Source of the DNA: Alcanivorax sp.
Lineage (GTDB): Bacteria > Pseudomonadota > Gammaproteobacteria > Pseudomonadales > Alcanivoracaceae
Length of the DNA: 64,000 nt
Direction: 5' to 3'
NCBI GenBank assembly: GCA_022565695.1
Contig: JAIUME010000001.1
Span: 310,001 to 374,000 of the forward strand
Every line of letters starts with the position of its first letter. The stretch's first letter is position 1. Positions 40,827 through 50,183 of this stretch are shown here, one piece after another. The position numbers were made by a program, and so were the translations under genes. Under the pieces are notes generated by a model. That model ran no database searches. It was not told the origin of the DNA and saw nothing but the letters and a program-made list of their open reading frames with translations.

Positions 40827-40942
40827 GCAGTCCCGGGGCGGGTAAGCCTCTCCAGGACACGCCGTAAATACATCCGTGTAGTCTTGGGTTCGGCATCCAT
40901 GCCTCACACAGTCCTGGAGAGGCTTACCCGCCCCGGGACTGC
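40827..40942. repeat. 32-bp perfect inverted repeat between gdhA and htpG
   Basis: Arms 40827-40858 and 40911-40942 are exact reverse complements over 32 bases (key core GGGGCGGGTAAGCCTCTCC), separated by 52 bases that contain the small palindrome GGCAT-CC-ATGCC. It fills most of the 291-bp gap 40694-40984. It may terminate gdhA (43 bp after its stop), but there is no T-run. An intergenic repeat element or IS-derived miniature element is the alternative. Confidence 0.85.
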
Positions 40943-40984
40943 CTGCTTCTGTGGTAGCTTCCGGTGCAGAACATCTGACCCCGC

Positions 40985-42322
40985 TTAAACCACTCCTTGC
41001 GCCAGCATGGCGTCCGCGACTTTCAGGAAGCCGGCGACATTGGCGCCGCGCACATAGTCGATATGGCCGTCATCGTCGCGGCCGTGTTGGCAGCAGCTGG
41101 TGTGGATGGCATGCATGATGCTGTGCAGCTTTTCGTCCACTTCGCCTTCGCTCCAGTGGATACGCAGGGCGTTCTGGCTCATCTCCAGGCCGGAGACGGA
41201 GACGCCGCCGGCGTTGGCGGCCTTGCTGGGCGCATAGAGGATCTTTGCGTCGCGGAAGGCTTTTACGGCCTGGGGGGTGCAGCCCATGTTGGAGCCTTCG
41301 GCGACGGCGAAGCAGCCGTTCTTGATCAGGGTGTGGGCCGCCTTGTCGTCCAGTTCGTTCTGGGTCGCGCAGGGCAGTGCGATATCGCAGGGGAAGTGCC
41401 AGGGGGTCTTGCCTTCGGCGTAATCGAGCTTGTATTCCTCGGCCAGCTCGCTGATGCGGCCGCGGCGGTTGTTTTTCAGGTCGCTGAGGTAATCCCACTG
41501 TTCGGGGGTGAAGCCGTCAGGGTTGTGCACGGTGCCGCCGGAGTCGGACATCGTCACCACTTTGGCGCCCTGGACGATCAGGATCTTGGCGGCAAATTGC
41601 GCTACGTTGCCGGAGCCGGAGATGGCGATGCGCTGATCTTCGGTGCCGCAGTTGCGGGCGCGCAGCATTTCCTCGAGGAAGTAAACCAGGCCGTAGCCGG
41701 TGGCTTCGGGGCGCAGGAGGCTGCCGCCCCAGCTGTAGCCCTTGCCGGTGAAGACGCCGGTGAATTCGTTCTTGAGGCGTTTGTACTGGCCGAACAGGTA
41801 GCCAACTTCCCGGGCGCCGACACCGATATCGCCCGCCGGGACGTCCAGGTCGGGACCGATGTGGCGGTACAGTTCGTTCATGAACGACTGGCAGAAGCGC
41901 ATGACTTCGTCATCGCTTCTGCCTCGGGGATTGAAGTCCGCGCCGCCCTTGCCGCCGCCCATGGGCAGGGTGGTCAGGGCGTTCTTGAAGGTCTGCTCGA
42001 AGGCGAGGAACTTGAGCACGCCAAGATTGACGCTGGGGTGGAAGCGCAGGCCGCCCTTGTAGGGGCCAATGGCGCTGTTCATCTGTACGCGGTAGCCGCG
42101 ATTGACGTGCACCTGGCCTTTGTCGTCAGTCCAGGGCACACGGAACGTGATGACACGCTCTGGCTCGGCCATGCGCTCCAGCAGGGCCTGTTTCACATAG
42201 ACATCGTGTTGTTCGATGTAAGGCCAGAGGCTGGTGAAGACGGTGCCCACCGCCTGGTGGAACTCTTTTTCGTGGGGATCTTTGCTGGTCAGGTGCTCAA
42301 GGAAGTTGTGGAGTGTCTGCAT
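40985..42322 (-). CDS. gdhA: NADP-type glutamate dehydrogenase
   Basis: Makes glutamate from 2-oxoglutarate and ammonium with NADPH. 445 residues from MQTLHNFLEHLTSKDP at 42322, which matches the family start and the usual length of 446-447; the frame is open 20 codons further upstream. The catalytic Lys lies in MGGGKGGADFNPRG, and the nucleotide-binding turn is SGSGNVAQFAA. Hexameric bacterial class. It is read toward htpG with the large inverted repeat between them. Confidence 0.96.
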   Translation of the reverse strand: MQTLHNFLEHLTSKDPHEKEFHQAVGTVFTSLWPYIEQHDVYVKQALLERMAEPERVITFRVPWTDDKGQVHVNRGYRVQMNSAIGPYKGGLRFHPSVNLGVLKFLAFEQTFKNALTTLPMGGGKGGADFNPRGRSDDEVMRFCQSFMNELYRHIGPDLDVPAGDIGVGAREVGYLFGQYKRLKNEFTGVFTGKGYSWGGSLLRPEATGYGLVYFLEEMLRARNCGTEDQRIAISGSGNVAQFAAKILIVQGAKVVTMSDSGGTVHNPDGFTPEQWDYLSDLKNNRRGRISELAEEYKLDYAEGKTPWHFPCDIALPCATQNELDDKAAHTLIKNGCFAVAEGSNMGCTPQAVKAFRDAKILYAPSKAANAGGVSVSGLEMSQNALRIHWSEGEVDEKLHSIMHAIHTSCCQHGRDDDGHIDYVRGANVAGFLKVADAMLAQGVV

Positions 42323-42424
42323 GCTGGGGCGATGTCCTGTCTTTGGCAGAGGAAAAGTATGAACGCATGATCGCCGCTTCACCTGTCATGGGGCAAGGCG
42401 CAGAGCGCGATTGGCGGAAACCTG

Positions 42425-43615
42425 TCAGCGGGTACGCAGCCGGCGACCTTCGTGGATATCCTGGCCGGGATGCAACACCACCCGTTCACCCGGCTGCAGC
42501 CCCTCGGTCACTTCGGCCTGCAGGCCGCTGCGTTCGCCGATGCTCAAACGGCGCAGGCGGGCGCGGCCATTGTCCGCCACATAGGTGCCCCAGCCTTCGG
42601 CATCGCGAAATACGGCACTGACGGGGATCTGCAATACGTCATCGCTGTCGCGCAGCAAAAAGGCGGCTTCCACACGGTAGCCGTCTCCCAGGCCAGCCGC
42701 CAGGGCGTGTTCCAGGTCGATATCCACCAGCACCCAGACGCGCTGTTCCTCGACGCCCAGGGCGGAAACGCGGGTAAAGCCGGAGGGTTCGACGCGGCGC
42801 ACAATCCCGGCCAGATCATCCTCGCCGCCCCAGCGGGTCAGGGCTACGGACATGCCGGGGCGGATGCGCACGGCATCGCGGGATAACACGTCCACTTCAA
42901 CTTCCAGGCTATCGAGGTCGCCCAGTACCAGCACCGGCTCGCCGGCCAGCACGGCACCTTCGCTCTGCCGTGGGCGGCGCAGCACGGTTGCATCCAGGGG
43001 GGCGCGTACCGTCAGCGGCGAGGCTTCCTCGGCGCCGCCGGTGACGGCCAGTGTGGCTCGGGCGTTATCGCGTTCGTGGCGCGCCACGTCCACGGCAAAG
43101 CGGGTGGAGCGCAGGGCCGCGTCGGCGCGACGCGCTTCAGCTTCAGCGCGGTCCAGCAGGTCGGCGGACAGGTGCCCGGCGCGCACCAGTGGGCGCACGC
43201 GTTCGAGTTCCTTGCGCGCCAGGTCGGCACGGGCTTCTTCGGCTTCCACAAAGCTGCGGCTGGCCAACAGCATGGCCTCGGCACGGCCGAGGGCGGCTTC
43301 GGCCTGGGCACGGCTGCGAGCATCCAGCGGCGCCGCATACATGGGGTGCACGATAAACAGGGGATCACCCCGCTCCACCGCGTCACCGGGTTCCAGGCGC
43401 ACGCGGCTCAGGTGACCACTGACCGGGGCGGACACCTCATAACGGTCGGCCAGCCGGGTGCGGCCCTCTTCTTCCACGGTGACGCGAAAGACGTCATGGC
43501 GGGCCTCGGCGGTGTCCACCAGCGCCGCCGGTTGGCGGAAACCGAGCAGCAGTCCGACGGCAATCACCAGCGCCAGGGCGGCCAACATCAGGGAACGGCG
43601 TGTGCTTGTGTTCAT
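42425..43615 (-). CDS. Periplasmic adaptor (HlyD/MacA-like) of an ABC exporter
   Basis: 396 residues. One N-terminal membrane anchor (about 9-26), then a split lipoyl domain (VSAPVSGHLSRVRLEPGDAV and TVRAPLDATVLR), a coiled-coil hairpin (about 100-195) and beta-barrel segments. It links an inner-membrane transporter to the outer part of the envelope. It lies 4 bp after the permease gene, third in the leftward ATPase-permease-adaptor operon. Confidence 0.87.
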   Translation of the reverse strand: MNTSTRRSLMLAALALVIAVGLLLGFRQPAALVDTAEARHDVFRVTVEEEGRTRLADRYEVSAPVSGHLSRVRLEPGDAVERGDPLFIVHPMYAAPLDARSRAQAEAALGRAEAMLLASRSFVEAEEARADLARKELERVRPLVRAGHLSADLLDRAEAEARRADAALRSTRFAVDVARHERDNARATLAVTGGAEEASPLTVRAPLDATVLRRPRQSEGAVLAGEPVLVLGDLDSLEVEVDVLSRDAVRIRPGMSVALTRWGGEDDLAGIVRRVEPSGFTRVSALGVEEQRVWVLVDIDLEHALAAGLGDGYRVEAAFLLRDSDDVLQIPVSAVFRDAEGWGTYVADNGRARLRRLSIGERSGLQAEVTEGLQPGERVVLHPGQDIHEGRRLRTR

Positions 43616-43619
43616 CGCG

Positions 43620-45980
43620 TTACTCCATGCCTTTCAATGCGGTCACCATATTCAGGCGACGCAGCAATCGGCCAATCATCAGTGAGGATAACAGGGTCGC
43701 CGCCAGCACCACCGATGCGGCCCAGGCAAAGGTGGCCGGGGTCAGCACCAGCGGGATGCGATACAGGTCGGTCTGCATGGCCACGGTCATCAGGGCACAC
43801 AGCCCGGCGCCCAGGGCGAAGCCCAGCGGCAGGGCAAGCAGGGTCAGCAGCACCAGCTCGCCCAGCAGAATGAAGGTAATTTCGGCGCGGGTGAAACCGA
43901 GCACCCGCAGACTCGCCAGCTCGCGGTTGCGTTCGGCAAAGGCGATGCGGGCGTTGTTGTACACCACGGCAAAGGCGATGGTGCCCGCCAGAAACAGCGA
44001 AAACAGGGTGAACAGCAGGATATTGTCTTCCATGAGCTGACGGAACGCGGTGATCAGCGTATCCCGCAGGCTGATCGCCGCCACGGCGGGCCGACCTTCC
44101 AGAGCCTGTTGCAGGGCGGGCAGATGGGCCGGGTCAACCGCCAGGAAGGCACCGCTGGCCGAGCCGCCCTCGCGCAGCAACCGCTCCAGCGCCGCATGCT
44201 GCATATACACACCAACGCCGATGTATTCCGTTACCAGCCCGGCCACCGGAATCGCCAGTGTCGGGCGCCGCCCTTCCTGCACCGAGACATACAGGGTGTC
44301 ACCGGGGGACAGGTCGAGCAGCCGGGCCAGGTGATCGGTGATGACGGCACCTTCCGGTGGCAGGGCAAGGGGCTGCAGCTGCCGGTCGAGCACCTGGAAA
44401 AGCTGGCTGTCCGGCGCATAGCCCTGCACCGCACCCCGGTAGCTGCGATGGCCATTGCGCAGGATCCCAGGCACCACGCGGAAGGCTTCGACGTGCTGCA
44501 CGCCGGGCAGGCTGCGCAGTTCATGCACGGCACGCCCGGACACCGGCTCGTTGAAGGTCACCGTGACATCCTGCTTTTGCGCCAGGCGATACTGCACATC
44601 CACCATATGGTTGACGGCCCCGCGGGAGAAACCGGTCAGCATCAGGATGGCAACGGCGAAGGCAATACCCAGCATGGACAGGCCCGCTTTCAGGGGCTGC
44701 CGCTCAAGATTGCGCAGGATGATGCGGCTGGGTTGCGACAGGTGTCGCATACCAAGCCGCTCCACCAGGGTGCGCCGGTAGCGCGCTGGCGGTGCCGGGC
44801 GCATGGCTTCTGCGGGCGGCAATTTCAGCGCCGACCGCACAGCGCCGAGGGTGCCCAGCAAGGTGGCGCCCCCCGCGATCAGCACGGCGGCCACCGCCAC
44901 CCGGGGACGCAGCTGGAATTCCAGCCACGGGAAGCGGAAAAAATCCTGGTACAAGGAAGCCAGCCCGGACGCCAGCCAGACGCCCAGCAGCACACCGGCG
45001 ATACTGCCCACCAGCACCACGACCATCACCAGCAGAAGATAATGCAGGGCCACCGTGCGGCTGTCGTAACCGAACGCCTTGAGCACAGCGATCTGTTCGC
45101 GCTGGGTGCGGATCAGGCGCGCCGCGACAACATTCAGCAGGAACGCCGCCACACCGATCAGCACCACGGGAATAAAACGCGCCATGGCAGACAGCTGTTG
45201 CAGCTCATCTTCCAGATAGCGATGGGAAATCTGGTCTTCGCGATCATGGGCGCCCAGACCGCCCCAGGGCGCCAGCAGGGCATCCACCTGTTCGATCACA
45301 CTTTCTGCGCCCTGCCCTGGCGCCAGGCTGAGCACCACATTATTGAATGCACCCTCCATACCGAAAGCCGCGCCGAGGGCACTGCGGTTCATCCACATCA
45401 CCGCGAAACGTTCGAAATCCGGAAACAGTTCACCGGGGCGAATCTGGTAGATGTATTCCGGTGACAGGGCGATGCCGCTGATACGCAGACGCTGGAAGCG
45501 GCCATTGATGACCACCGCCAGACGATCACCCACCTTGAGATCGTGGGCATCGGCAAACGCCTCGGCCAGCAGCACCTGGTCTGCCCGGCCCGGATCGGGC
45601 CACTGGCCGGCACGCAGGAACAGGCGGTTGAGGGCGGGCTGGCGTCCGTCCGGTACCGAGATCATCAGGCCAGTCACCGGGTCAGGAAAATCATCAACCC
45701 GCACGGTCACCGGCGCCTGCACTCGAGTGTCCACCTGGGCAACGCCGGGCACCTCGGTCAAACGCAGAGCGACAGATTCCGGAGCGCGTTTGAGTTGCGC
45801 AAAGACACTGGCAAAGTGCTGGGTGGTATAGACGCTCTGCTGGGTCAGGCGCAGCGAATCCAGCGTCGACAAGGACATGACAAAGGTGGCCACCCCGGCG
45901 GCAATTACCAGGGCAATGGCCAGGCCCTGTTCGCGCAGTGTCCACAGGTTGCGGCGCAGCTTGACGTTCAGGGTATGCAC
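43620..45980 (-). CDS. ABC transporter permease with two FtsX domains
   Basis: 786 residues. An N-terminal membrane span is followed by a large extracytoplasmic domain, then three spans (about 270-380), a second large periplasmic region and three more spans (about 660-780): the duplicated FtsX/MacB-like layout of lipid or lipoprotein exporters. The segment VLKAFGYDSRTVALHYLLL is typical of the FtsX coupling region. It lies between the ATPase (5 bp) and the adaptor (4 bp). The substrate is unknown. Confidence 0.9.
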   Translation of the reverse strand: MHTLNVKLRRNLWTLREQGLAIALVIAAGVATFVMSLSTLDSLRLTQQSVYTTQHFASVFAQLKRAPESVALRLTEVPGVAQVDTRVQAPVTVRVDDFPDPVTGLMISVPDGRQPALNRLFLRAGQWPDPGRADQVLLAEAFADAHDLKVGDRLAVVINGRFQRLRISGIALSPEYIYQIRPGELFPDFERFAVMWMNRSALGAAFGMEGAFNNVVLSLAPGQGAESVIEQVDALLAPWGGLGAHDREDQISHRYLEDELQQLSAMARFIPVVLIGVAAFLLNVVAARLIRTQREQIAVLKAFGYDSRTVALHYLLLVMVVVLVGSIAGVLLGVWLASGLASLYQDFFRFPWLEFQLRPRVAVAAVLIAGGATLLGTLGAVRSALKLPPAEAMRPAPPARYRRTLVERLGMRHLSQPSRIILRNLERQPLKAGLSMLGIAFAVAILMLTGFSRGAVNHMVDVQYRLAQKQDVTVTFNEPVSGRAVHELRSLPGVQHVEAFRVVPGILRNGHRSYRGAVQGYAPDSQLFQVLDRQLQPLALPPEGAVITDHLARLLDLSPGDTLYVSVQEGRRPTLAIPVAGLVTEYIGVGVYMQHAALERLLREGGSASGAFLAVDPAHLPALQQALEGRPAVAAISLRDTLITAFRQLMEDNILLFTLFSLFLAGTIAFAVVYNNARIAFAERNRELASLRVLGFTRAEITFILLGELVLLTLLALPLGFALGAGLCALMTVAMQTDLYRIPLVLTPATFAWAASVVLAATLLSSLMIGRLLRRLNMVTALKGME

Positions 45981-45985
45981 GGTGG

Positions 45986-46738
45986 CTACCAGTGCAGTTC
46001 AGACGGCTTGAGCCGGCGGGTGTTTTCATGCACCTCGCTGACCCGGCCATCGGTGAGGCGGATCATGCGATCGGCCATATCGGCAATCACCGCATTGTGG
46101 GTGATCACCGCCGTGGTGGTACCCAGCCGCTGATTGATCTCCTGCAAGACCTCGAGCACACGAATGCCGGTTTTCGAATCCAGCGCGCCGGTGGGTTCGT
46201 CGCACAACAGCACCGCCGGGTTCTTGGCAATGGCCCGGGCAATCGCCACACGCTGTTGCTCGCCACCGGACAGCTGCGACGGGAAATGGTCCATGCGCGG
46301 GGTCAGGCCCACCAGGTCGAGGGCTGCTTCCGGGGTCATGGGCGCCTTGGCGATTTCGGTGACGATGGCGACGTTTTCCCGCGCCGTCAGGCTCGGAATC
46401 AGGTTGTAGAACTGGAACACGAAACCCACATGATGGCGGCGGAAGCGGGTCAGGGCACGCTCGCCCGCCTGGCTGAGATTCTGGTCGCGATACCAGACTT
46501 CGCCGGTGGTGGCAGTATCCAGCCCGCCGAGAATATTCAGCAAGGTGGACTTGCCGCTGCCGGAGGCACCGAGCAAGACGACAAACTCGCCGGCGTAGAG
46601 CGTCATATCCACACCACGTAATGCCTGCACCGTGGCCGGGCCGTCGCCGAATACCCGGGTGACATCCCGGGTGCGGAACACGGCCTCCCGATCCGCCACC
46701 CGATCTGGCTGGCGGTTGTCCGTCGTGCTCTGGGTCAT
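45986..46738 (-). CDS. ABC transporter ATP-binding protein (MacB/LolD-like)
   Basis: 250 residues from [10 protein letters not shown] at 46738, preceded by AGGAG at 10 bases; an ATG nine codons upstream lacks one. Walker [11 protein letters not shown]-loop [17 protein letters not shown], signature LSGGEQQR, Walker [12 protein letters not shown] and the switch His in ITHN are all present. The DEPTGALD form places it with the MacB/LolD class that powers envelope mechanotransmission or lipoprotein export. It is first gene of the three-gene exporter operon. Confidence 0.94.
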   Translation of the reverse strand: MTQSTTDNRQPDRVADREAVFRTRDVTRVFGDGPATVQALRGVDMTLYAGEFVVLLGASGSGKSTLLNILGGLDTATTGEVWYRDQNLSQAGERALTRFRRHHVGFVFQFYNLIPSLTARENVAIVTEIAKAPMTPEAALDLVGLTPRMDHFPSQLSGGEQQRVAIARAIAKNPAVLLCDEPTGALDSKTGIRVLEVLQEINQRLGTTTAVITHNAVIADMADRMIRLTDGRVSEVHENTRRLKPSELHW

Positions 46739-46838
46739 GCGGTGTCGACTCCTGATCAGGACCATTCATCCAGACATACATCCAGAGCATGTGGCAGGCG
46801 AGAGGGCGCTGCGTTGCGCCAGATCAAATCTGGCGGGA

Positions 46839-47564
46839 TCAGGGCAGGTCGTGGTGGATCACCGGCAGGCGGTTGAGCAGCGCCTTGCGGGCCCGCCAGT
46901 CCGGCAATTGCTGGTCCATCAGCCGATGGAAGCCGGGGCCATGGTCCATGTGTTCCAGATGGCAGAGCTCGTGGGTAACCACGTATTCGAGGCAGGGCCG
47001 AGGCAGCTGGATCAGGGTCAGATTGAGATTGATGTAGCCCCGCGTGGACAGCGAGCCCCAGCGGCTTTTCATGCGCTTGATGCGCAGTGTCGGGCGCGCA
47101 TGGCCGCGCGCGGCAAAGAAGGGAAACTGTCGATCAATTTCCGCGTTGAACACCGTGCGGGCGTGAGACCGATACCAGCGCTCCAGCGCAGCGCCTATGG
47201 TCGTGGCGGAGGGTGTCGGCAGGTGCATGTGCAGCTGGTCGCCCTGCAACAGGGTCATCTGCCGCTTGCCGGGCTGTACCTTCAATTCTACGGGCTGGCC
47301 GAGCAAGGGATAGCGTGCGCCGTGGGCCAGTGGCAGGGTCAAGGGCGCCGGCCGTTCAGCCAGCCGGGCACGAGTGCGAGCCAGCCACGGCAGGCGGCTG
47401 CGCAAAAAGACCTCGATGTCCCTGACGGGGGTGCGCCGGGGCGCTCGGATTTCCAGCCCCTGGTCCGGCAGCACGCGCAGTTCCAGGGAGCGGCGGTCAC
47501 TGCGGATCAGGGTGTATTCAGGCAGTTCATTCATGGCGGCTATCAGGCGATGATCTGCCGTCAT
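46839..47564 (-). CDS. YgjP-like metallopeptidase (DUF45/M48-related)
   Basis: 241 residues. The zinc motif is HELCH (198-202) in THELCHLEHMDHGPGF, preceded by the family signature RMKSRWGS and INLNLTLIQLP. Soluble, with no membrane anchor. The natural substrate is unknown. Start uncertain: ATG 47564 or ATG 47534, neither with a clear ribosome site. It stands between the exporter operon and the response regulator. Confidence 0.88.
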   Translation of the reverse strand: MTADHRLIAAMNELPEYTLIRSDRRSLELRVLPDQGLEIRAPRRTPVRDIEVFLRSRLPWLARTRARLAERPAPLTLPLAHGARYPLLGQPVELKVQPGKRQMTLLQGDQLHMHLPTPSATTIGAALERWYRSHARTVFNAEIDRQFPFFAARGHARPTLRIKRMKSRWGSLSTRGYINLNLTLIQLPRPCLEYVVTHELCHLEHMDHGPGFHRLMDQQLPDWRARKALLNRLPVIHHDLP

Positions 47565-47645
47565 GCTACGTGCTTTGCCCGGTACTGTCAGTGGGCAGGC
47601 GGCAGGCAGACAGTTGGCCGGTCGGCGCCTGACCCGACGCTGACC

Positions 47646-48569
47646 TCAGACCGGCGAAGTGCGCCCGCGCAGACGATCCAGGTATCCGCGCACACGCTGC
47701 TGGATATCGCTGTGCTGTGATGTCGCCGGAACGGCTTCCACGGCATGACGACTGCGCAGTGCGGGTCTGGATTTCAACAGATCGTGGTGAGTCAGGGCGC
47801 TGTCGATGCTGCGCAGCAGCATGGTGCGGCTCACCGGCCGTGGCAGCACCCGATAGACCTGCGCCTGGTTGATCAGCCGAATCAGATGGCTGGTATCGCG
47901 AAAGGCCGTCACCACCACCACGACCAGCTCCGGCTGGCGCGCCTTGAGCAAGCGCAGGGCGTCACTGATATCCCCTTCCGGCAGCTGCAAGTCGGTGACC
48001 AGTACAGCCGGTGGCTGTGTCGCCATGGCATCCAGTGCGTCGGCCAGTGTTCCGGCAGCATTTACCTTGCGCGCCGGGTGCGCCTGACGAATCAACCCGG
48101 CCAGATCCGGCGTGCTGTCCAGCACCATGATGCCGCCCGGGACGATGGCAGGCCGAGGGACAGGTGTTGCAGCGGGTGTTGCCTCGACCCTGTCCGCGCG
48201 GGCAATCTCCACCGCCTCGGCAATGGTGTCGCGCAGTTCTTCCAGGCGCCAGGGCTTCTGCACATAGCGAAATATTTCGCCTTCGTTGATGGAGCCGACG
48301 ATGCTGGCCAGTTCGGCATAGCCGGTCAGCAGGATGCGCATGGCACGCGGCGCGATGTCCCGGGCCTGACGCAATACTTCAACGCCGGTCATGTGCGGCA
48401 TTCGCTGATCGCTGATCACCACATCCACCGGATGTTCGCGCAGCAATGCCAGGGCCTGTTGGCCACTGTTGGCGGACAGTACGCGGTAACGGCTGCGAAA
48501 GGCCATCACGAGGGTGCGCAGGATGCGCTCTTCATCATCGACAAACAGCAGTATCGGTTTACTGTTCAT
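47646..48569 (-). CDS. Double-receiver response regulator
   Basis: 307 residues. The first receiver (about 5-120) is complete: acidic pair Asp11/Asp12, phospho-acceptor Asp54, Thr82 and Lys105, of the RpfG/HD-GYP-associated type (ILLTGYAEL, RYVQKPW). The second (about 146-260) keeps an Asp in VTDLQLP but lacks the acidic pair and has Arg in place of the conserved Lys (RVLPRPV), so it is probably not phosphorylated. No output domain. The start overlaps the kinase stop by 4 bp (ATGA). Confidence 0.88.
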   Translation of the reverse strand: MNSKPILLFVDDEERILRTLVMAFRSRYRVLSANSGQQALALLREHPVDVVISDQRMPHMTGVEVLRQARDIAPRAMRILLTGYAELASIVGSINEGEIFRYVQKPWRLEELRDTIAEAVEIARADRVEATPAATPVPRPAIVPGGIMVLDSTPDLAGLIRQAHPARKVNAAGTLADALDAMATQPPAVLVTDLQLPEGDISDALRLLKARQPELVVVVVTAFRDTSHLIRLINQAQVYRVLPRPVSRTMLLRSIDSALTHHDLLKSRPALRSRHAVEAVPATSQHSDIQQRVRGYLDRLRGRTSPV

Positions 48570-49942
48570 GCCGGGCTCCCGATGGCTGACTGTGCAGAAA
48601 ACTCAGGCAGCCGGTTTCCCGGTGCCGCGCTATCCGTGTCGGCTGGCGCGGCCATCCCGGCACCCTGATGGATCGGCAGGCGGATGACGAATTCCGTGCC
48701 CTCGCCCGCCACTGAACTGACCTCAATACTGCCACGGTGCTGCTCTATGATCTGATAGCAGATGGACAGCCCCAGACCCGTGCCCTCGCCCACCGGCTTG
48801 GTGGTAAAGAAGGGATCGAAGATGCGCGCACGCACGGTCTCCGGCATGCCACACCCGTTGTCGCGAATGCGGATTTCCACCGAACCGTCGGCCGACTCAC
48901 AGGTGGTGATGACGATCTGGCCATAGTCGCTGATGGCCTGCGCGGCATTGGTCAGAATATTGAGGAACACCTGGTTGATCTGCGACGCGGCACACTCCAC
49001 CAGCGGCAGCTCGCCGTAATCGCTGATCACGTCTGCCTTGTGCTTTATCAGGTTACGGCCAATGGTCAGCGCGCTGTCCAGTGCTTCGTTCAGGTTGATA
49101 CGGTCCACTCTGGCGCGGTCGAGCCGGCTGAAATTGCGCAGGTTCAACACCAGCTCGCTGATCTGTTCGATGCCATGCAGCGTATCGTCAAACAGCGGTG
49201 CAATGTCGTCCAGAATGCCGGTTTCCGCCACCGACTCTGTGGCGCTTGCCGCCGTCGCAAGATGGGCGCCAATTTCCTCATCGGTGGCGCGCGCATCCAG
49301 GAGCGAACGTATCAGGTTACTGCTGGCCACCAGCGCACTGCTGGTCTGGCCGACGAAGTCCTGCGCCAGTTCCACGTTGCTGCGTACATAGCCCAGCGGC
49401 GTATTGATCTCATGGGCGACGCCCGCGACCATCTGGCCCAGGGAAGCCATTTTCTCGGACTGAACCAGGTGCGCCTGGGAGGCTTTCAAACGCTGATTGG
49501 CGTGAACCAGTGCCTGACCGCGCTGCGCCACACGGTGCTCCATCAGCTCAAGCAGGGATGTCACCATCCCCATACCCCGGTACATACCCTGTTCAACGAT
49601 GATGAAGTCTTCCGTGACGGGCAGGACCATGTTTTCGCGCACATAGGCGCTGGCCTCTTCCACATCCGCATGCACATCCACCTGCAAAGGCGTGCTGTTC
49701 ATGAAACGTTCGATGGGGCGCGCGCCGAAGATCTCGCGGCCAAACTGGCGCAGGAAGATTTTCATGATCGCATAGCGCGAGATGACGCCCAGCGGTATGC
49801 CGTCGCGCACAATGGGCAGGCAAAGCAGATCGCGACATGCATCGGCAAGAAACAGATCCGCCACGTCGGCCATGCGCATGCCCGGTGGTATCGGATGCAC
49901 CCGCATGGCCAGATCGCTGATACGTGTTCGGCCCCCTGGCAT
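48566..49942 (-). CDS. CBS-domain sensor histidine kinase
   Basis: 458 residues from MPGGRTRISDLAMRV at 49942, with AGGGG upstream; the frame is open 41 codons further. There is no membrane span: the input is a pair of CBS-like motifs (about 8-130) that usually sense adenine nucleotides. Then comes a short coiled coil, His177 in AGVAHEINTPLG, and an ATPase domain with NILTNAAQAI, DNGCGMP and GTGLGLSI. It is cytoplasmic. Coupled to the double-receiver protein, its probable partner. Confidence 0.9.
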   Translation of the reverse strand: MPGGRTRISDLAMRVHPIPPGMRMADVADLFLADACRDLLCLPIVRDGIPLGVISRYAIMKIFLRQFGREIFGARPIERFMNSTPLQVDVHADVEEASAYVRENMVLPVTEDFIIVEQGMYRGMGMVTSLLELMEHRVAQRGQALVHANQRLKASQAHLVQSEKMASLGQMVAGVAHEINTPLGYVRSNVELAQDFVGQTSSALVASSNLIRSLLDARATDEEIGAHLATAASATESVAETGILDDIAPLFDDTLHGIEQISELVLNLRNFSRLDRARVDRINLNEALDSALTIGRNLIKHKADVISDYGELPLVECAASQINQVFLNILTNAAQAISDYGQIVITTCESADGSVEIRIRDNGCGMPETVRARIFDPFFTTKPVGEGTGLGLSICYQIIEQHRGSIEVSSVAGEGTEFVIRLPIHQGAGMAAPADTDSAAPGNRLPEFSAQSAIGSPA

Positions 49943-50124
49943 CACACTACCCCTTGTTTGCCGTTCATGTGCACGGCCAATGACTGGTCCTGTCCCGGCC
50001 CGCTTGCCCGAGGGTGAGGGTTGTATCGTTATTCGGTACGTGCGGCGGTACCGGGTCAGGGACACACAGGATGGCGTGGCAGTATGACAACAGCATTAAG
50101 GCGGAGGGGTGTTTGAGGGAGTGC

Positions 50125-50163
50125 TCCCCACAGGAGCGCCGCTTTGCGACGCGCCTGTGGGGA
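50125..50163. repeat. Strong hairpin between acyl-CoA ligase and CBS kinase genes
   Basis: Arms TCCCCACAGG (50125-50134) and CCTGTGGGGA (50154-50163) are perfect; the inner 19 bases can pair further (CGCCGCTTTGCGACGCG). No T-run follows on either strand. It resembles REP-type intergenic palindromes of Pseudomonas relatives in layout. It may end the ligase transcript 21 bp after its stop. The rest of 49943-50183 has no gene. Confidence 0.6.
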
Positions 50164-50183
50164 AGCGATCAATCAGATAGCAA

